From Mycobacterium szulgai (lineage in GTDB: Bacteria > Actinomycetota > Actinomycetes > Mycobacteriales > Mycobacteriaceae), in contig NZ_LQPW01000064.1 in the NCBI RefSeq assembly GCF_002116635.1, positions 1 through 35,563 on the forward strand: a DNA stretch of 35,563 bases. The letters are read 5' to 3'. The notes under the pieces are model-generated. The model searched no databases. It was not told the origin of the DNA and worked only from the letters and a program-made list of their open reading frames with translations. A program made the translations under genes and the position numbers. Of this stretch, positions 25,860-34,987 are shown one piece after another (within the stretch, counting starts at the first letter, position 1; the number at the start of each line of letters is the position of its first letter).

Positions 25860-26033
25860 CGCGCCTGATGCAGGTGCTTGGCTGCCCACCTGCGATACGT
25901 TCGTCGTGATCAGTACGTCGTGTCCCGCGGCGCCCATCAGGCGAGCCAGGTGGAGTGACAGATATGACCGACCGAAGGTGATCAGCACGGTCTTTCGGCC
26001 AAACCCGGACACCGGACCTCCCATTGCGAACAC
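25860..26033 (-). pseudogene. Remnant of an ATP-grasp protein N-terminus
   Basis: The minus-strand frame gives GRKTVLITFGRSYLSLHLAR then LMGAAGHDVLITTNVSQVG, which looks like the N-terminal nucleotide-fold strand-helix-strand of carboxylate–amine ligase-type ATP-grasp enzymes (‘TVLITlGRsflaLeLARlm-aAGHrVivads’). The remainder of such an enzyme (about 350 residues) is absent, and the frame terminates. Identification is by short similarity only. Confidence 0.4.
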
Positions 26034-26144
26034 CCGTTGCCCGCTCTGCTCTAGTCCACCTGCGCTCGGCGAGTTGAGCCTTGGGCTCCAGCTCTGACGT
26101 CGGACCGTCCTATCCGACGCTACTCCGACCGGAGGGACGTTCGA

Positions 26145-26711
26145 TCAGTCGTGCTTGGCCTCGTATCGCAGTAGGACCGTGCCGCCCGGAAAGGTGCGGT
26201 TCTCCAACAGTCGCAGCGAGATCCATGTCGGCAGGGTGGGGAAGAAAGGGGTGCCGCCGCCCACGGCGGTGGGTGCGACCACGATTCGGTACTCGTCCAC
26301 CAGTCCGGCCTGCACGATGGGTGCGGCCAGCGTCGCGCCGGCCACCTCCAGCCTGCCGTCGATTTGGGCTTTGAGCTTCGTGACGACCTCGACCGGGTCG
26401 CCGCGTTCCAGCCGGGAGTTCCAGTCGACGGACTCCAGGGTGCGCGAGAACACGACCTTGGGCATGTTGCGCCAGATGTGTGCGAAGTCGACGATCAGCG
26501 GGCTGGCGTCCGGTGCCTTGTCGGCTGTCGGCCAGTACGCGGACATCAGTTCGTAGAGCTGGCGCCCGTAGAACGCCAGGCTGGTCTCCCGCTCGAAGTC
26601 GTTCCAGTACTGGTGCAGTTCGTCGCTCGGTTCGCTCCAGTCGATGCTGCCTTGTGCGTCAGCGATATAGCCGTCCACCGACACGTTGAAGCCATAGATG
26701 AGTTTGCCCAT
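26145..26711 (-). CDS. Dihydrofolate reductase / RibD C-terminal-like reductase
   Basis: 188 residues with the DHFR-like fold: the first strand MGKLIYGFNVSVDGYIADAQ, LAFYGRQLYELMSAYWPTAD, PKVVFSRTLESVDW, LKAQIDGRLEVAGATLAAPI (the nucleotide-binding GG-like region, here with an altered motif) and a C-terminal beta strand pair ending TFPGGTVLLRYEAK. Such proteins reduce small substrates with NADPH, and most are uncharacterised ‘dihydrofolate reductase family’ members rather than FolA. The ATG at 26711 precedes the conserved first strand; the longer frame to 26777 adds an atypical sequence. A single gene with no operon partners. Confidence 0.88.
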   Translation of the reverse strand: MGKLIYGFNVSVDGYIADAQGSIDWSEPSDELHQYWNDFERETSLAFYGRQLYELMSAYWPTADKAPDASPLIVDFAHIWRNMPKVVFSRTLESVDWNSRLERGDPVEVVTKLKAQIDGRLEVAGATLAAPIVQAGLVDEYRIVVAPTAVGGGTPFFPTLPTWISLRLLENRTFPGGTVLLRYEAKHD

Positions 26712-26863
26712 GGTGATCAGACTGCACCGGAGAGCAAAACTCACCGCGACGCCACTCGACACTTTGCGCACTGCCAATGCGGACGGCGGCCTTGCGGCGG
26801 CCCATCTTTGTGCTATAGCAAAACTATGCGGTAACCGAGGTAGTCCATAAGGAGGACACCATC

Positions 26864-27301
26864 ATGGCCGTTTCACGAGGAATCGTCTCAGTCGCCGTCC
26901 TCGCCGGGTGGTTAGGAATCGGGTCAGCTGGTAACGCGTGGGCGGACCCGACCATGAGCGGCCACTACATCTCGACCGTGGTCTCACAATCCGGTGAGAC
27001 CACTACTAGCGACTGGTATTTCACTCCATGTGGTGACGGATGCGCGGCGGTCGCCAACACACCCGGTGGACCGGCCTTCGCGGAGGCACGACTGTTCAAC
27101 GGATAGTGGACACTGGCCTGGCACTCCGACGCATTCTGTCCTGAGGGTTCGCGGGTTCCTGGCGCGTATTCCAGTTACGCCACGTGGGATCCGAATACCC
27201 TTGCGGGCAAAGACGAATCGGGCATCACACGGCCGATATGCGGTTCCATAGGCAAGCCGCCGAACGTGACACAGCCCATGCAACTCACGCAAGTCGGATA
27301 G
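26864..27301 (+). pseudogene. Secreted protein gene interrupted by an amber codon
   Basis: Excellent ribosome-binding site (AAGGAGGA) 7 bp before the ATG and a signal peptide (MAVSRGIVSVAVLAGWLGIG, cut near NAWA|DP). The frame gives GHYISTVVSQSGETTTSDWY and then CGDGCAAVANTPGGPAF. A TAG at codon 81 (27104–27106) interrupts it, yet the same frame stays open with sensible sequence (WTLAWHSDAFCPEG, then ATWDPNTLAGKDESGITRPI) to a TAG at 27299–27301, giving 145 residues in total. Four Cys (two on each side of the amber codon) suggest a disulfide-stabilised exported domain common in mycobacteria. A single C-to-T change (CAG to TAG) would explain it. Function of the family is unknown. Confidence 0.7.
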
Positions 27302-27408
27302 TGCCTCGACCCTGACCGCGGCAGCCGGCAGCGCCTCCGAACCCCCTTCGGGGGTTTCGATCGTCGAACGTGGGTATGGGTCTCGCATCGCGAAGACGGG
27401 AGACAGTC

Positions 27409-27552
27409 GTGAGCCGACACCATGACGACGATGCGCGCAGTTATGCCGCCGACGATCCTGAGCCAAAGGATGACGAGCCGGTTGTGCCGGAGGCCGGCGA
27501 GGGGCCGTTCCCTCCGGTGGCCGGCGAACCCCGGCCGCCCATTGGGAACTGA
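27409..27552 (+). CDS. Small acidic Pro-rich protein (47 aa), hypothetical
   Basis: From GTG 27409 (purine-rich GGGAGA 7 bp upstream) a 47-residue acidic peptide is encoded: VSRHHDDDARSYAADDPEPK, then PEAGEGPFPPVAGEPRPPI. A longer frame begins at ATG 27370. Low complexity and disordered. No family recognised; coding status is plausible but unproven. Confidence 0.35.
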   Translation: MSRHHDDDARSYAADDPEPKDDEPVVPEAGEGPFPPVAGEPRPPIGN

Positions 27553-27577
27553 CTCGAGCAGCCCCGTTCGAGCCATG

Positions 27578-29665
27578 TCACGCGGCGTTTGGTAGGCCCA
27601 AAAGGTCAGCCAGGCCGCCGAAGTCCGCCTCGGCCTCGGCCGAGAACGCCGGGAACGCCGGGAACGCCGGGAACGCCGGGAACAGAGGTGGCGCGCCCGC
27701 AGGCAGGAATGGGTTCAATACCGGCGGGATGATCTGGTTGCCGGTCACCCCGGTGATCCGGGCCCAGATCTGTGCGGGGATATTGACCGACTGGTAGACG
27801 CCCGCCCCGATCCATGAGACCGGAGCCTGTAAGAAGGTCGGCACCGAATTGACGATGTTGGTTACCTGGTCATACACCACGGAGGGGACCGTCATCACAA
27901 TCGAGCGCGAGTTCAGCAGCAGAGTGCTCGTGACATCGGGATAACCCTGCGAGGCGAAATTGGCGCTGAGCACACTGAACAGGTTGGGGCTGGGATTAAC
28001 GTAGGTGCCGTTGAAGCTGGGGTCCGTCAGGGGTGCACCCTGCATATACTGCATCGGCGAAAGGCCGAATTGATTCATGATTGTCGGCGTGACGCTGACG
28101 ATTTGCCATGAGTTGTTGATGTAGCCGTCGTGCGTATCACTGCCGGCTTGATCGAACATCAGGAACGTCGCTGTCTCGCGGGGTGTTTGGAAGCCGTGGC
28201 CGCGACCGAATTCGTTGGGCCCGATTTCGCCATGGTCGGTGACTATCAGCGTGGTAAATTGCTCGCCGGTGTTCTGTTCCCATTGGGCTACCGCTCCCAA
28301 AAGTCCACCGCCGCCTATGGATTGGTGTCCGAGGTTAGCATCCATATTTTGAATGGCCAGCCGGTATTGCGGCGAATCGCCACCGTATTGGTGCGCGTTG
28401 TTATCGACACCTACGAAGTAGGAGAAGATGAGGTTGCCTTTGCTGGCATCGGCATTCAGAATCGCGGTCTGAGTCTTCTGCCCTACCAGGTTCTGTGTCG
28501 CTATCCAGTCTGTATCGCCCGCGACTTGCGGGACGAATTCAACGTGGTCGGCGGGGTTCGATCCGGCGCCGGCGATTTGAGCTACCGGAAGCCAGTTGGC
28601 AATGACGGTGGTGTTGACTTCGTCGCCATAGGCATTCTCGAGATAGTTGTATACGGTCGGCCAGTTGTTGTAAGTCCAGGGGGTGAAGACGTTGTTGCTC
28701 ACGCCTGCCGTCTCGCCCCACACACCGGTTTGCATGGTCGTCCACGACGGGTTGGAAATGGTGGTGTGCCCGACGATGGTCGACGCCGAGGTGACACTTT
28801 GCTGCATGAATGCGTGGAAGTTCGGGGTGCCAGCCGGGTCGGCCAGGATTGCAGCCAGATTCGTGCCGTCCGTGCCGATCAACAGGAAATTCGCATCCGG
28901 GGTCGCCAAGAGCAGAGCGGCGGCCTCTTCTGGAGACGCGAACATCACATTCGGGTAGTAAGTCCCGGCCTTGCCGGTCGCGCCCGGCGCGCCGAACAAG
29001 GATAAAGCGGCGCCGCCGATGCCGCCGGCCCCAGCGGGGATGGTTGCTCCGCCGACCCCACCAGTGCCGCCGGCCCCGCCATTTCCTAGCAACAACCCGC
29101 CCGTGCCGCCGGCGCCGCCGGCCCCGCCGCGAATGCCGCCGGTGCCACCGATTCCACCGTTACCGATCAGCCCGGCATTGCCGCCGCGTCCTCCGTTTTG
29201 ACCCAGTGCACCTGATCCACCCGCGCCGCCATTGCCCCACAGGATCCCGCCGTCCCCGCCGGCTCGCCCGGTGCCGGGCGTGCCGTTCGTCCCGTCGCCG
29301 ATCAACGGACGCTCCAGCAGGAAGTTCGTCGGCGCGTTGATCACACCCAGAACGTCGTCGAACAGGGTCTGCAGCGGGTTGGCACTAGCGGCCTCCGCGG
29401 CCGCATAAGCTCCGCCGGCAGCACTCAATGCCCGCACAAATTGCGCATGAAACGCCGCCGCCTGCGCACCGATCGCCTGGTATGCCTCGGCGTGACCGGA
29501 AAACAGCGATGCAATCGCCGCCGATACTTCGTCACCAGCCGCGGCCATCAGCGTGCTCGTCGGAGCCAATGCCGCCAGGTTCGCTGCCCCAACTGCGGAG
29601 CCGATACCTGCCGCCTCTGTCGCTGCTGTCGCCAACACGTCCGGTACTGCGATTAGATATGACAT
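27578..29665 (-). CDS. PE_PGRS protein with C-terminal type I phosphodiesterase / nucleotide pyrophosphatase domain
   Basis: 695 residues from ATG 29665 (GGGAGG about 7 bp upstream; the longer frame to 29857 lacks the PE start [10 protein letters not shown]). PE domain 1–95, ‘LIGDGTNG’ linker at 121–128, a short PGRS region at about 129–230, then a unique domain. The latter carries the alkaline-phosphatase-superfamily ligands in order: D266 (LLIGTDGTN), candidate nucleophile T302 in TTISNPSW, D421 and H425 ([12 protein letters not shown]), D477-H478 (IVTDHGEIG) and H490 (GRGHGF). This is the NPP-type pattern. A hydrolase exported by ESX-5 and displayed at the surface is predicted; the substrate (nucleotide, phosphodiester or other) is unknown. 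The C-terminus is Phe/Pro-Ala-rich, with a repeated ‘FPAFPAF’. Stand-alone gene. Confidence 0.92.
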   Translation of the reverse strand: MSYLIAVPDVLATAATEAAGIGSAVGAANLAALAPTSTLMAAAGDEVSAAIASLFSGHAEAYQAIGAQAAAFHAQFVRALSAAGGAYAAAEAASANPLQTLFDDVLGVINAPTNFLLERPLIGDGTNGTPGTGRAGGDGGILWGNGGAGGSGALGQNGGRGGNAGLIGNGGIGGTGGIRGGAGGAGGTGGLLLGNGGAGGTGGVGGATIPAGAGGIGGAALSLFGAPGATGKAGTYYPNVMFASPEEAAALLLATPDANFLLIGTDGTNLAAILADPAGTPNFHAFMQQSVTSASTIVGHTTISNPSWTTMQTGVWGETAGVSNNVFTPWTYNNWPTVYNYLENAYGDEVNTTVIANWLPVAQIAGAGSNPADHVEFVPQVAGDTDWIATQNLVGQKTQTAILNADASKGNLIFSYFVGVDNNAHQYGGDSPQYRLAIQNMDANLGHQSIGGGGLLGAVAQWEQNTGEQFTTLIVTDHGEIGPNEFGRGHGFQTPRETATFLMFDQAGSDTHDGYINNSWQIVSVTPTIMNQFGLSPMQYMQGAPLTDPSFNGTYVNPSPNLFSVLSANFASQGYPDVTSTLLLNSRSIVMTVPSVVYDQVTNIVNSVPTFLQAPVSWIGAGVYQSVNIPAQIWARITGVTGNQIIPPVLNPFLPAGAPPLFPAFPAFPAFPAFSAEAEADFGGLADLLGLPNAA

Positions 29666-30000
29666 CGTGCGCCTCCCAAGCGCCCAATTCTTCACCATCG
29701 CACGATGTGACGAAGCCCAAATCGCCCGATTTGAACCATTTTCCGGCGTAGCCGTCCACGACAAGCGGCACCGCACTGAACGCGAGCGTCGCCTCGGTAG
29801 CGAACACCTCGGTGACCGGAACTTTTCCGGGATTCCTTGCCGCACGTCGCACGACACAAATTTGTATGAGTTTGCTATGGGTCACGTGTGGGCCCGCTCG
29901 TGACGGTAAGTGATTGCCGTGTGGACCAGTCTTCTCCAACTGCGGCGGCTGCCGGGTATGGCAACGATGCGAGCACACCCGCCGGAATCGCAACCGGTTA
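29666..30000. other. Upstream region of the PE_PGRS–phosphodiesterase gene
   Basis: 335 bp without a convincing gene; it presumably carries the minus-strand promoter. The long 5' extension of the PE frame lies here and was rejected. Confidence 0.4.
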
Positions 30001-30027
30001 ACAGCTACTTCGGTTGATCCTTGACAC
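30001..30027 (+). repeat. Single iteron remnant of the IS-like terminus (copy 3)
   Basis: ACAGCTACTTCGGTTGATCC followed by TTGACAC matches 17722–17748 of copy 2 except for two bases, and includes one TGATCCTTGACA unit. No other part of the element is present. Confidence 0.5.
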
Positions 30028-30151
30028 TGCTGGGCAGGGATCGGCGCGCATTACCAAGCTGACCTTGGGTGTATCAGCTGACGGCGTGGACACCAACTCG
30101 AGCAAAGTCGTATTTCAGGCGGACGGCGTAGATGTCCAATAGGATTCCAAC

Positions 30152-30421
30152 GTGCCGATATTCATGATCGAGCGCAACTACGCGGATGTGCTGGACCCCA
30201 CTCTCGACACCGTGGACGGGATCAATCGCATCAACGCGGAGGAGGGCGTTCGTTGGCTGTACTCGTTTCTGTCCGCGGACAAGCGAAAAACGTACTGCCT
30301 TTACGAGGCTCCCTCGCCGGAGGCGATCAGAACCGCGGCCGCTCGTGCCGGTCTTCCGGCGGATGTCGTCGTCCAGGTAACCGATCGCATCATGCCCGAC
30401 GGTGCATTGTCTGAAATCTGA
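30152..30421 (+). CDS. DUF4242 family protein (nickel-binding SCO4226-like)
   Basis: 89-residue ferredoxin-like alpha/beta protein: MPIFMIERNYADVL, INAEEGVRWLYSFLSADKRK, TYCLYEAPSPEAIRTAAARA, LPADVVVQVTDRI. This is the DUF4242 pattern; the Streptomyces member SCO4226 is reported to bind nickel. The start is GTG 30152. Its stop lies 3 bp from the stop of the convergent LuxR regulator. Metal binding is not certain in this member. Role unknown. Confidence 0.85.
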   Translation: MPIFMIERNYADVLDPTLDTVDGINRINAEEGVRWLYSFLSADKRKTYCLYEAPSPEAIRTAAARAGLPADVVVQVTDRIMPDGALSEI

Positions 30422-30424
30422 AGC

Positions 30425-33343
30425 TCACCTGAGCAGTTCGTGGTCGGTGGCGTACATCGCCGCTTGCGTACGATTCGCGGCACCGGTCTTGAGCAGGATG
30501 CTGCGAACATGATTGGCCGCGGTGTTGGTACTGATATAGAGGCGCTCGCCGATCGCCCGGTTGCTCAGCCCTTCGGCCAGTAGCCGCAGCACTTCGACCT
30601 CCCGGTCGGTCAGGCCGGCAGGGCCCGCCGAATCCGCCGGACCAGTCGCGACAAGCGATTCCACCAAATCAAGGACCCGGGACTGGCCGATCGGCGTGGC
30701 GATTTCGCGGGCCCGGTCGGCAAGGCGCCGCGCCTCCTCCATCCGATCGGTAGACGCGGCGAACAACGCGTATCGGGCCAGTGTCTCGGCGACGTGAACC
30801 GTCGCGCCCATCCGTCGGTCCATCTCAAGCGCCGCGGCGAAATGGCGCTCGGCGGAATCGTTGTCACCGCCTAGTGCGGCGATCCGGGCGAGATATCGTT
30901 CGGCACTCCCGAACAACGCGACGAACTGTCCGGCCACCAGGTTCTTGCCCGCGTAGCGGGCCACGAACGGTTGCAGTTTGTGGACAGCCTCCCGATTGCC
31001 CAGCTCGAAGGCCGCCTCCACCATGAACACCAGCTCCATCGGCCACTGTGCCTCGTCGGTGTGATCGGTGAGGTTGCGAGTGAGCAGGTGATTCAGCGCG
31101 CGGGTCATGCCACGTTCACAGCCAAGCTCGGTGTACAGCGCCAGCAACCCGGGCACCCAACGGCCGGCGAACGTCTCGCTGCCGTCCACGAACCCGGCGA
31201 ATCTCTTCAGCTCCCTGGTTTCGCGGCGAATCATGAACATCTGAACCCCGTAGGAGCCCTCGGTCTCGTCCGCGGTGAAGCGGGTGCCGGTGCGCAACGC
31301 GATGTCGGCCCACCGTTCGGCACCGGCGAAGTCGCCGCGCAGGTATGTCAGCGCCTGGTTGACGCACGCGCTGACGAAGCCGAAGAAGGGCTGTCCGCAG
31401 GCTTGGACCGCTCGCTGCAGCTCGGCCGCCGAGGCGGCCAGGTCGTCGGGCTGCCCGACGAGATAGCTGACCAAGGCGCGGAAATGCGTCACTGAGCCGA
31501 GGGTGTCGTAGTCGCGAATTGCTTGTGCGCCACGCAGCAACTCGGCCGACCGCTCCAGTTGCAAGTCAGACATCTCCGGGGTAAAGCCGTGCCACATGCT
31601 GGCGAGCAGCGCGTGCAGCGTTACCGCCGGATCGCCGAGGACGCGCGCGCAATCGATGGCGCGGCTACTGACCTCTCGAGCACGTGCCGTCTCGCCGGCA
31701 AACGCCAACGCGCGTCCGAAACTGGCGAGCGCCTGCACGTAGCGGGAGTCGTGGGTGTCCAGCCCGCACGCTTCCAGCGCAGAAGCCAGCAGATCGGCGG
31801 CTTTCGAGCCGGACAAGCCGGGCCGCCAACACGCGTCCTCATACCCAACGGTCGCCTCCAGCCGGATGAGCGGATCGTCGGTCGCGCTGATCCGTTCGTA
31901 GATGGCCCGGGCGCGCGCGAAATCGCCGGAGCGGATGTGGTTTGCGGCCGCGCCGAAATTCAGCAGCGCCCGATCCCCGGGACTCACTTCCGGAAGCGAC
32001 GCTGCGCGCTCGAACCATTTCGCCGCGTCCTCGTAAGCCAGGCTCTGCTCAGCTAATCGAGCCGCTTTCCGCGCGTAATGCAACGCCTGATCGTGGTAGC
32101 CCAGCACGTGGGCAAGTAGGTAATGATTGGCCACCCGGGGAACAACCGTTGGGTCGGCGCGCCCCTCCAATGCTTCGGCGGCGCGTGCGTGCATGATCCG
32201 TTGCCGCGACGCCGCCATTCCGTTGAGCGTGGCCTCGCGGGTCAACGCATGCACGAACGCGAACTCGCCGTCAGAGCCCGGAACTGCCCGGATCAGCCCC
32301 ACGGCTTCGGCCGAATCGACGGCGGCCAGCGTCGTCGCGAGATCGGCCTCGCTGGTGGCGATCAGCGCCGGCAGGTCAAACGCTTCGCCCAACACCGCCG
32401 CCTGTTCGATCACGCTGCGGGTGCCGGCCCCAAGCCCGCCGAGCCGGCGATCGATCACATCGCCGATGGACGCCGGAACCGTCTGGTGGGTACCCAGAGT
32501 CGCTAACCCACCCCGGATTTCGAGGTGGTTGCAGAGTTCGGTCAGGAAGAACGGATTGCCGCCGGTCCTATCCCGCAGCAGCGCCGCGGCGGTACGCGCC
32601 GACGGCGGGCGCAGCCGCTGGGTTTGGCCGACGAACTCCGCGATCGCATCGGTGTCCAGGCCCCCGAGATCAAGACGCCGAACACCGTCGAACCGATGCA
32701 GTTCGGCCAGCCGGGTCACGAGTTCTTCGGAGCGGTCAGGTTCGGTAGTGCGGAAAGTCGCGACCACCAGCATGCGCACATCCGCGCAGCCGATGAGCAC
32801 GTGTTCGAGCATCGCCAGGGCCGGTACTTGCGCCCAATGCATGTCCTCGAGGACCAGGGCGATCGGGCGATCGATCGCCAGCCGCCGCATGAAACCCGTC
32901 ACCGCGTCAAAGAGCGCACGCCGCAGCGCGTCGACATGATCGGCCGGCCCGATATCTGGCAGATGCCGATCCACCTGGGTGGTCAGGCGCCGTAGCTGCG
33001 GTCCCGCGTCCGCCACCACGTCGGCCAGCGAACCCGGCGCAGCCGCAATCAGCAACCGGTCCAGCGCCTCGGCGAATGGTGCGTAAGGGACGTCGGCGTC
33101 GGCTGTTGAGCTTCCGACGAGCACCGCGACTCCGTGGTCGACGAGTCGTCCGGCTACCTCCGCGGACAGTCGTGTCTTACCGGCTCCGGGCTCACCGCCG
33201 ACGAACACCGCCTGGCGCTGGCCGGCCTCAACCCGTTCCCAGGCCTGCTCGAACGCCGCGAGCTCGGCGGCCCGACCAACAAGTGGACCGCCCCGACGGG
33301 CGGTGAGTTCTGCGGGAAGGGGCGGCGGCACCCACTGCGCCAT
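30425..33343 (-). CDS. LAL-type LuxR transcriptional regulator with AAA ATPase domain
   Basis: 972 residues from ATG 33343. The N-terminal ATPase has Walker A GEPGAGKT (about 50–57), a Walker B-like ALVLEDMHW, and the motif TGGNPFFLTELC; a long TPR-like helical region follows. The C-terminal LuxR helix-turn-helix reads LTDREVEVLRLLAEGLSNRA then IGERLYISTNTAANHVRSIL. LAL regulators activate catabolic or secondary-metabolism genes in response to an effector. The minus-strand hexamer TACGTT at 33350–33355 sits 6 bp before the ATG and suggests a leaderless message, so ATG 33343 is preferred to GTG 33349. It is divergent from an FAD oxidoreductase, with a 20-bp palindrome in between: probable autoregulation and control of the neighbour. 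Confidence 0.93.
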   Translation of the reverse strand: MAQWVPPPLPAELTARRGGPLVGRAAELAAFEQAWERVEAGQRQAVFVGGEPGAGKTRLSAEVAGRLVDHGVAVLVGSSTADADVPYAPFAEALDRLLIAAAPGSLADVVADAGPQLRRLTTQVDRHLPDIGPADHVDALRRALFDAVTGFMRRLAIDRPIALVLEDMHWAQVPALAMLEHVLIGCADVRMLVVATFRTTEPDRSEELVTRLAELHRFDGVRRLDLGGLDTDAIAEFVGQTQRLRPPSARTAAALLRDRTGGNPFFLTELCNHLEIRGGLATLGTHQTVPASIGDVIDRRLGGLGAGTRSVIEQAAVLGEAFDLPALIATSEADLATTLAAVDSAEAVGLIRAVPGSDGEFAFVHALTREATLNGMAASRQRIMHARAAEALEGRADPTVVPRVANHYLLAHVLGYHDQALHYARKAARLAEQSLAYEDAAKWFERAASLPEVSPGDRALLNFGAAANHIRSGDFARARAIYERISATDDPLIRLEATVGYEDACWRPGLSGSKAADLLASALEACGLDTHDSRYVQALASFGRALAFAGETARAREVSSRAIDCARVLGDPAVTLHALLASMWHGFTPEMSDLQLERSAELLRGAQAIRDYDTLGSVTHFRALVSYLVGQPDDLAASAAELQRAVQACGQPFFGFVSACVNQALTYLRGDFAGAERWADIALRTGTRFTADETEGSYGVQMFMIRRETRELKRFAGFVDGSETFAGRWVPGLLALYTELGCERGMTRALNHLLTRNLTDHTDEAQWPMELVFMVEAAFELGNREAVHKLQPFVARYAGKNLVAGQFVALFGSAERYLARIAALGGDNDSAERHFAAALEMDRRMGATVHVAETLARYALFAASTDRMEEARRLADRAREIATPIGQSRVLDLVESLVATGPADSAGPAGLTDREVEVLRLLAEGLSNRAIGERLYISTNTAANHVRSILLKTGAANRTQAAMYATDHELLR

Positions 33344-33349
33344 GAGCAC

Positions 33350-33355
33350 AACGTA
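33350..33355 (-). promoter_or_regulatory. Candidate −10 for the leaderless LAL regulator transcript
   Basis: On the minus strand the sequence is TACGTT, matching TANNNT, 6 bp before ATG 33343. The spacing is the same as that seen for tldD and the FAD oxidoreductase. Confidence 0.5.
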
Positions 33356-33376
33356 GCCGCGGCGCGTTAGCTGGTC

Positions 33377-33396
33377 GATAGTCAGATCTGACTATC
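33377..33396. promoter_or_regulatory. Perfect 20-bp palindrome, candidate LuxR-type operator
   Basis: GATAGTCAGATCTGACTATC reads identically on both strands. Its centre (33386.5) is about −43.5 from the predicted leaderless start of the LAL gene and about −79.5 from that of the FAD oxidoreductase. A 20-bp palindrome near −42 is the classical placement of a lux-type box. Confidence 0.65.
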
Positions 33397-33453
33397 CCCG
33401 GGTCTGCGGCAATATGCCTAGTTGTGGTCATGACGAGCCACTACCTCGCCCCA

Positions 33454-33459
33454 TAGCGT
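33454..33459 (+). promoter_or_regulatory. Candidate −10 for leaderless FAD oxidoreductase transcript
   Basis: TAGCGT fits TANNNT and ends 6 bp before ATG 33466. No ribosome-binding site is visible. Confidence 0.45.
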
Positions 33460-33465
33460 CGAGGC

Positions 33466-34842
33466 ATGATGACCAGCATGGTGACAGATCAGGCGCGGAC
33501 CCGGCTGAGCGGCGAGGTGATCCTGCCTGACGACCCGGGCTACGACGAAGCCAGAGCGCTGCACAACGGGATGATCGACAAGCGGCCGGCAGTGATCGCG
33601 CGTTGTGGATCCGCCACCGACGTCCGGACCGCTCTGGAGTTCGCGCAGACGTCGAACCTAGCGGTCGCCGTGCGCGGAGGCGGCCACAACGGCCCCGGCT
33701 TCGGAACCGTCGAGGGTGGCCTGGTCATCGATCTGGCGCCGATGAACCGGATCGAGGTGGACCCCGACCGGCGCACTGCCCGCGTGCAGGGCGGTGCGAC
33801 CTGGGCTCAGGTGGACGCCGCAACCCACACATACGGTCTGGCCGCACCAAGCGGCATCATCTCGAGCACCGGTGTCGGCGGCCTCACTCTCGGCGGTGGC
33901 CACGGTTACCTGTCCCGCAAGCACGGCCTGACCATCGACAACCTGCTGGAGGCCGAGGTCGTGTTGGCCGACGGCCGCGAGGTGACGGCGTCCGAATCCG
34001 AGCATCCCGACTTGTTCTGGGCGCTTCGCGGCGGCGGCGGCAACTTCGGTGTGGTCACCTCGTTTACGTTCCGCCTGCATCCCGTGCACAGCGTGGTCGG
34101 CGGCCCCACGGCGTGGCCGGTCTCGGCCACCGCCGACATTCTCGGCTGGTTCCGGGATTTCATCCCGGCGCAGGACGAGGATCTCTACGGGTTCTTCGCA
34201 ACCATGACCGTCCCCCCGGTGGCGCCCTTCCCCGAGGCCTTCCACTTGCACAAGGCTTGCGCAGTCGTCTGGTGCTACTCGGGTGATCCCGCACGCGCCG
34301 ATGATGTGTTCACACCGGTGCGTCAGATGGAGCCGGCCTTCGACGGCCTCGGTGCGGCTCCTTTCCCCGCGCTGCAGTCCACCTTTGATGCGTTGTATCC
34401 CAAAGGGCTGCAATGGTATTGGCGCGGCGACTTCTTCCGGACCGTCGCCGACGGTGCCGTGGACGCCCATGCCCGCTTCAGCGAAGAGCTGCCGACCATG
34501 CACTCCACGATGCATCTGTATCCGATCGACGGCGCTGTCCATCGGGTCGGGCAAACCGACACGGCGTTCGCCCACCGGGACGTCAACTTCTCGCAGGTCA
34601 TCGCGGGAGTTGATCCCGACCCGGCCAACGCTGAGACGTTGAAGCGCTGGTCAAAGGACTACTGGGACGCGACCCACCCGTATTCGGCGGGTGCGGCGTA
34701 CGTGAACTTCATGATGGACGAGGGGCAGGACCGAGTCCGGGCCAGCTACGGCCCGAACTACGACCGACTCAGCAGGATCAAAGCCGAATACGATCCGCGC
34801 AACGTGTTCCACATCAACCAGAACATTCATCCGGCTTCGTAG
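33466..34842 (+). CDS. FAD-binding PCMH/BBE-type oxidoreductase
   Basis: 458 residues of the berberine-bridge/PCMH flavoprotein family. The FAD domain has AVAVRGGGHNGPGFG with H74, the expected 8-alpha-histidyl FAD attachment site, then GVGGLTLGGGHGYLSRKHGL (beginning about residue 136) and FWALRGGGGNFGVVTSFTFR. In bicovalent members a Cys precedes the second glycine cluster; none is seen here (SGIISSTGVGG), so only the His link is expected. The C-terminal BBE segment ends YDRLSRIKAEYDPRNVFHIN. It oxidises a small alcohol, sugar or aromatic substrate; which one is unknown. Divergent from the LAL regulator and probably its target. ATGs at 33469 and 33478 are alternative starts. Confidence 0.92.
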   Translation: MMTSMVTDQARTRLSGEVILPDDPGYDEARALHNGMIDKRPAVIARCGSATDVRTALEFAQTSNLAVAVRGGGHNGPGFGTVEGGLVIDLAPMNRIEVDPDRRTARVQGGATWAQVDAATHTYGLAAPSGIISSTGVGGLTLGGGHGYLSRKHGLTIDNLLEAEVVLADGREVTASESEHPDLFWALRGGGGNFGVVTSFTFRLHPVHSVVGGPTAWPVSATADILGWFRDFIPAQDEDLYGFFATMTVPPVAPFPEAFHLHKACAVVWCYSGDPARADDVFTPVRQMEPAFDGLGAAPFPALQSTFDALYPKGLQWYWRGDFFRTVADGAVDAHARFSEELPTMHSTMHLYPIDGAVHRVGQTDTAFAHRDVNFSQVIAGVDPDPANAETLKRWSKDYWDATHPYSAGAAYVNFMMDEGQDRVRASYGPNYDRLSRIKAEYDPRNVFHINQNIHPAS

Positions 34843-34987
34843 GCCGCAGGCGCCACAACCCGGGGCAGTGCACTGCCGGTCGGGCCTATCACGCAAGTTT
34901 TTTCCAAGCTCACAGATCGACGGCGGTCTGGCGAGCAAGCCAATCGTCACGACGCTCGGGTCATGACGCATAGGAAGGGTCGGGAAG

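Noticed and set aside
28130..29005. 291-residue plus-strand frame opposite the PE_PGRS–phosphodiesterase gene
   Set aside because: Antisense shadow; the minus-strand protein has a complete set of catalytic residues.
29666..29857. 64-residue N-terminal extension of the PE_PGRS–phosphodiesterase frame
   Set aside because: PE proteins start with the MS-[FY]-hydrophobic PE motif, found at 29665 with a good ribosome-binding site.
30051..30141. Short plus-strand coding-like stretch (LTLGVSADGVDTNSSKVVFQ) before the DUF4242 gene
   Set aside because: No start codon or recognised domain; possibly a remnant, but too short to support.
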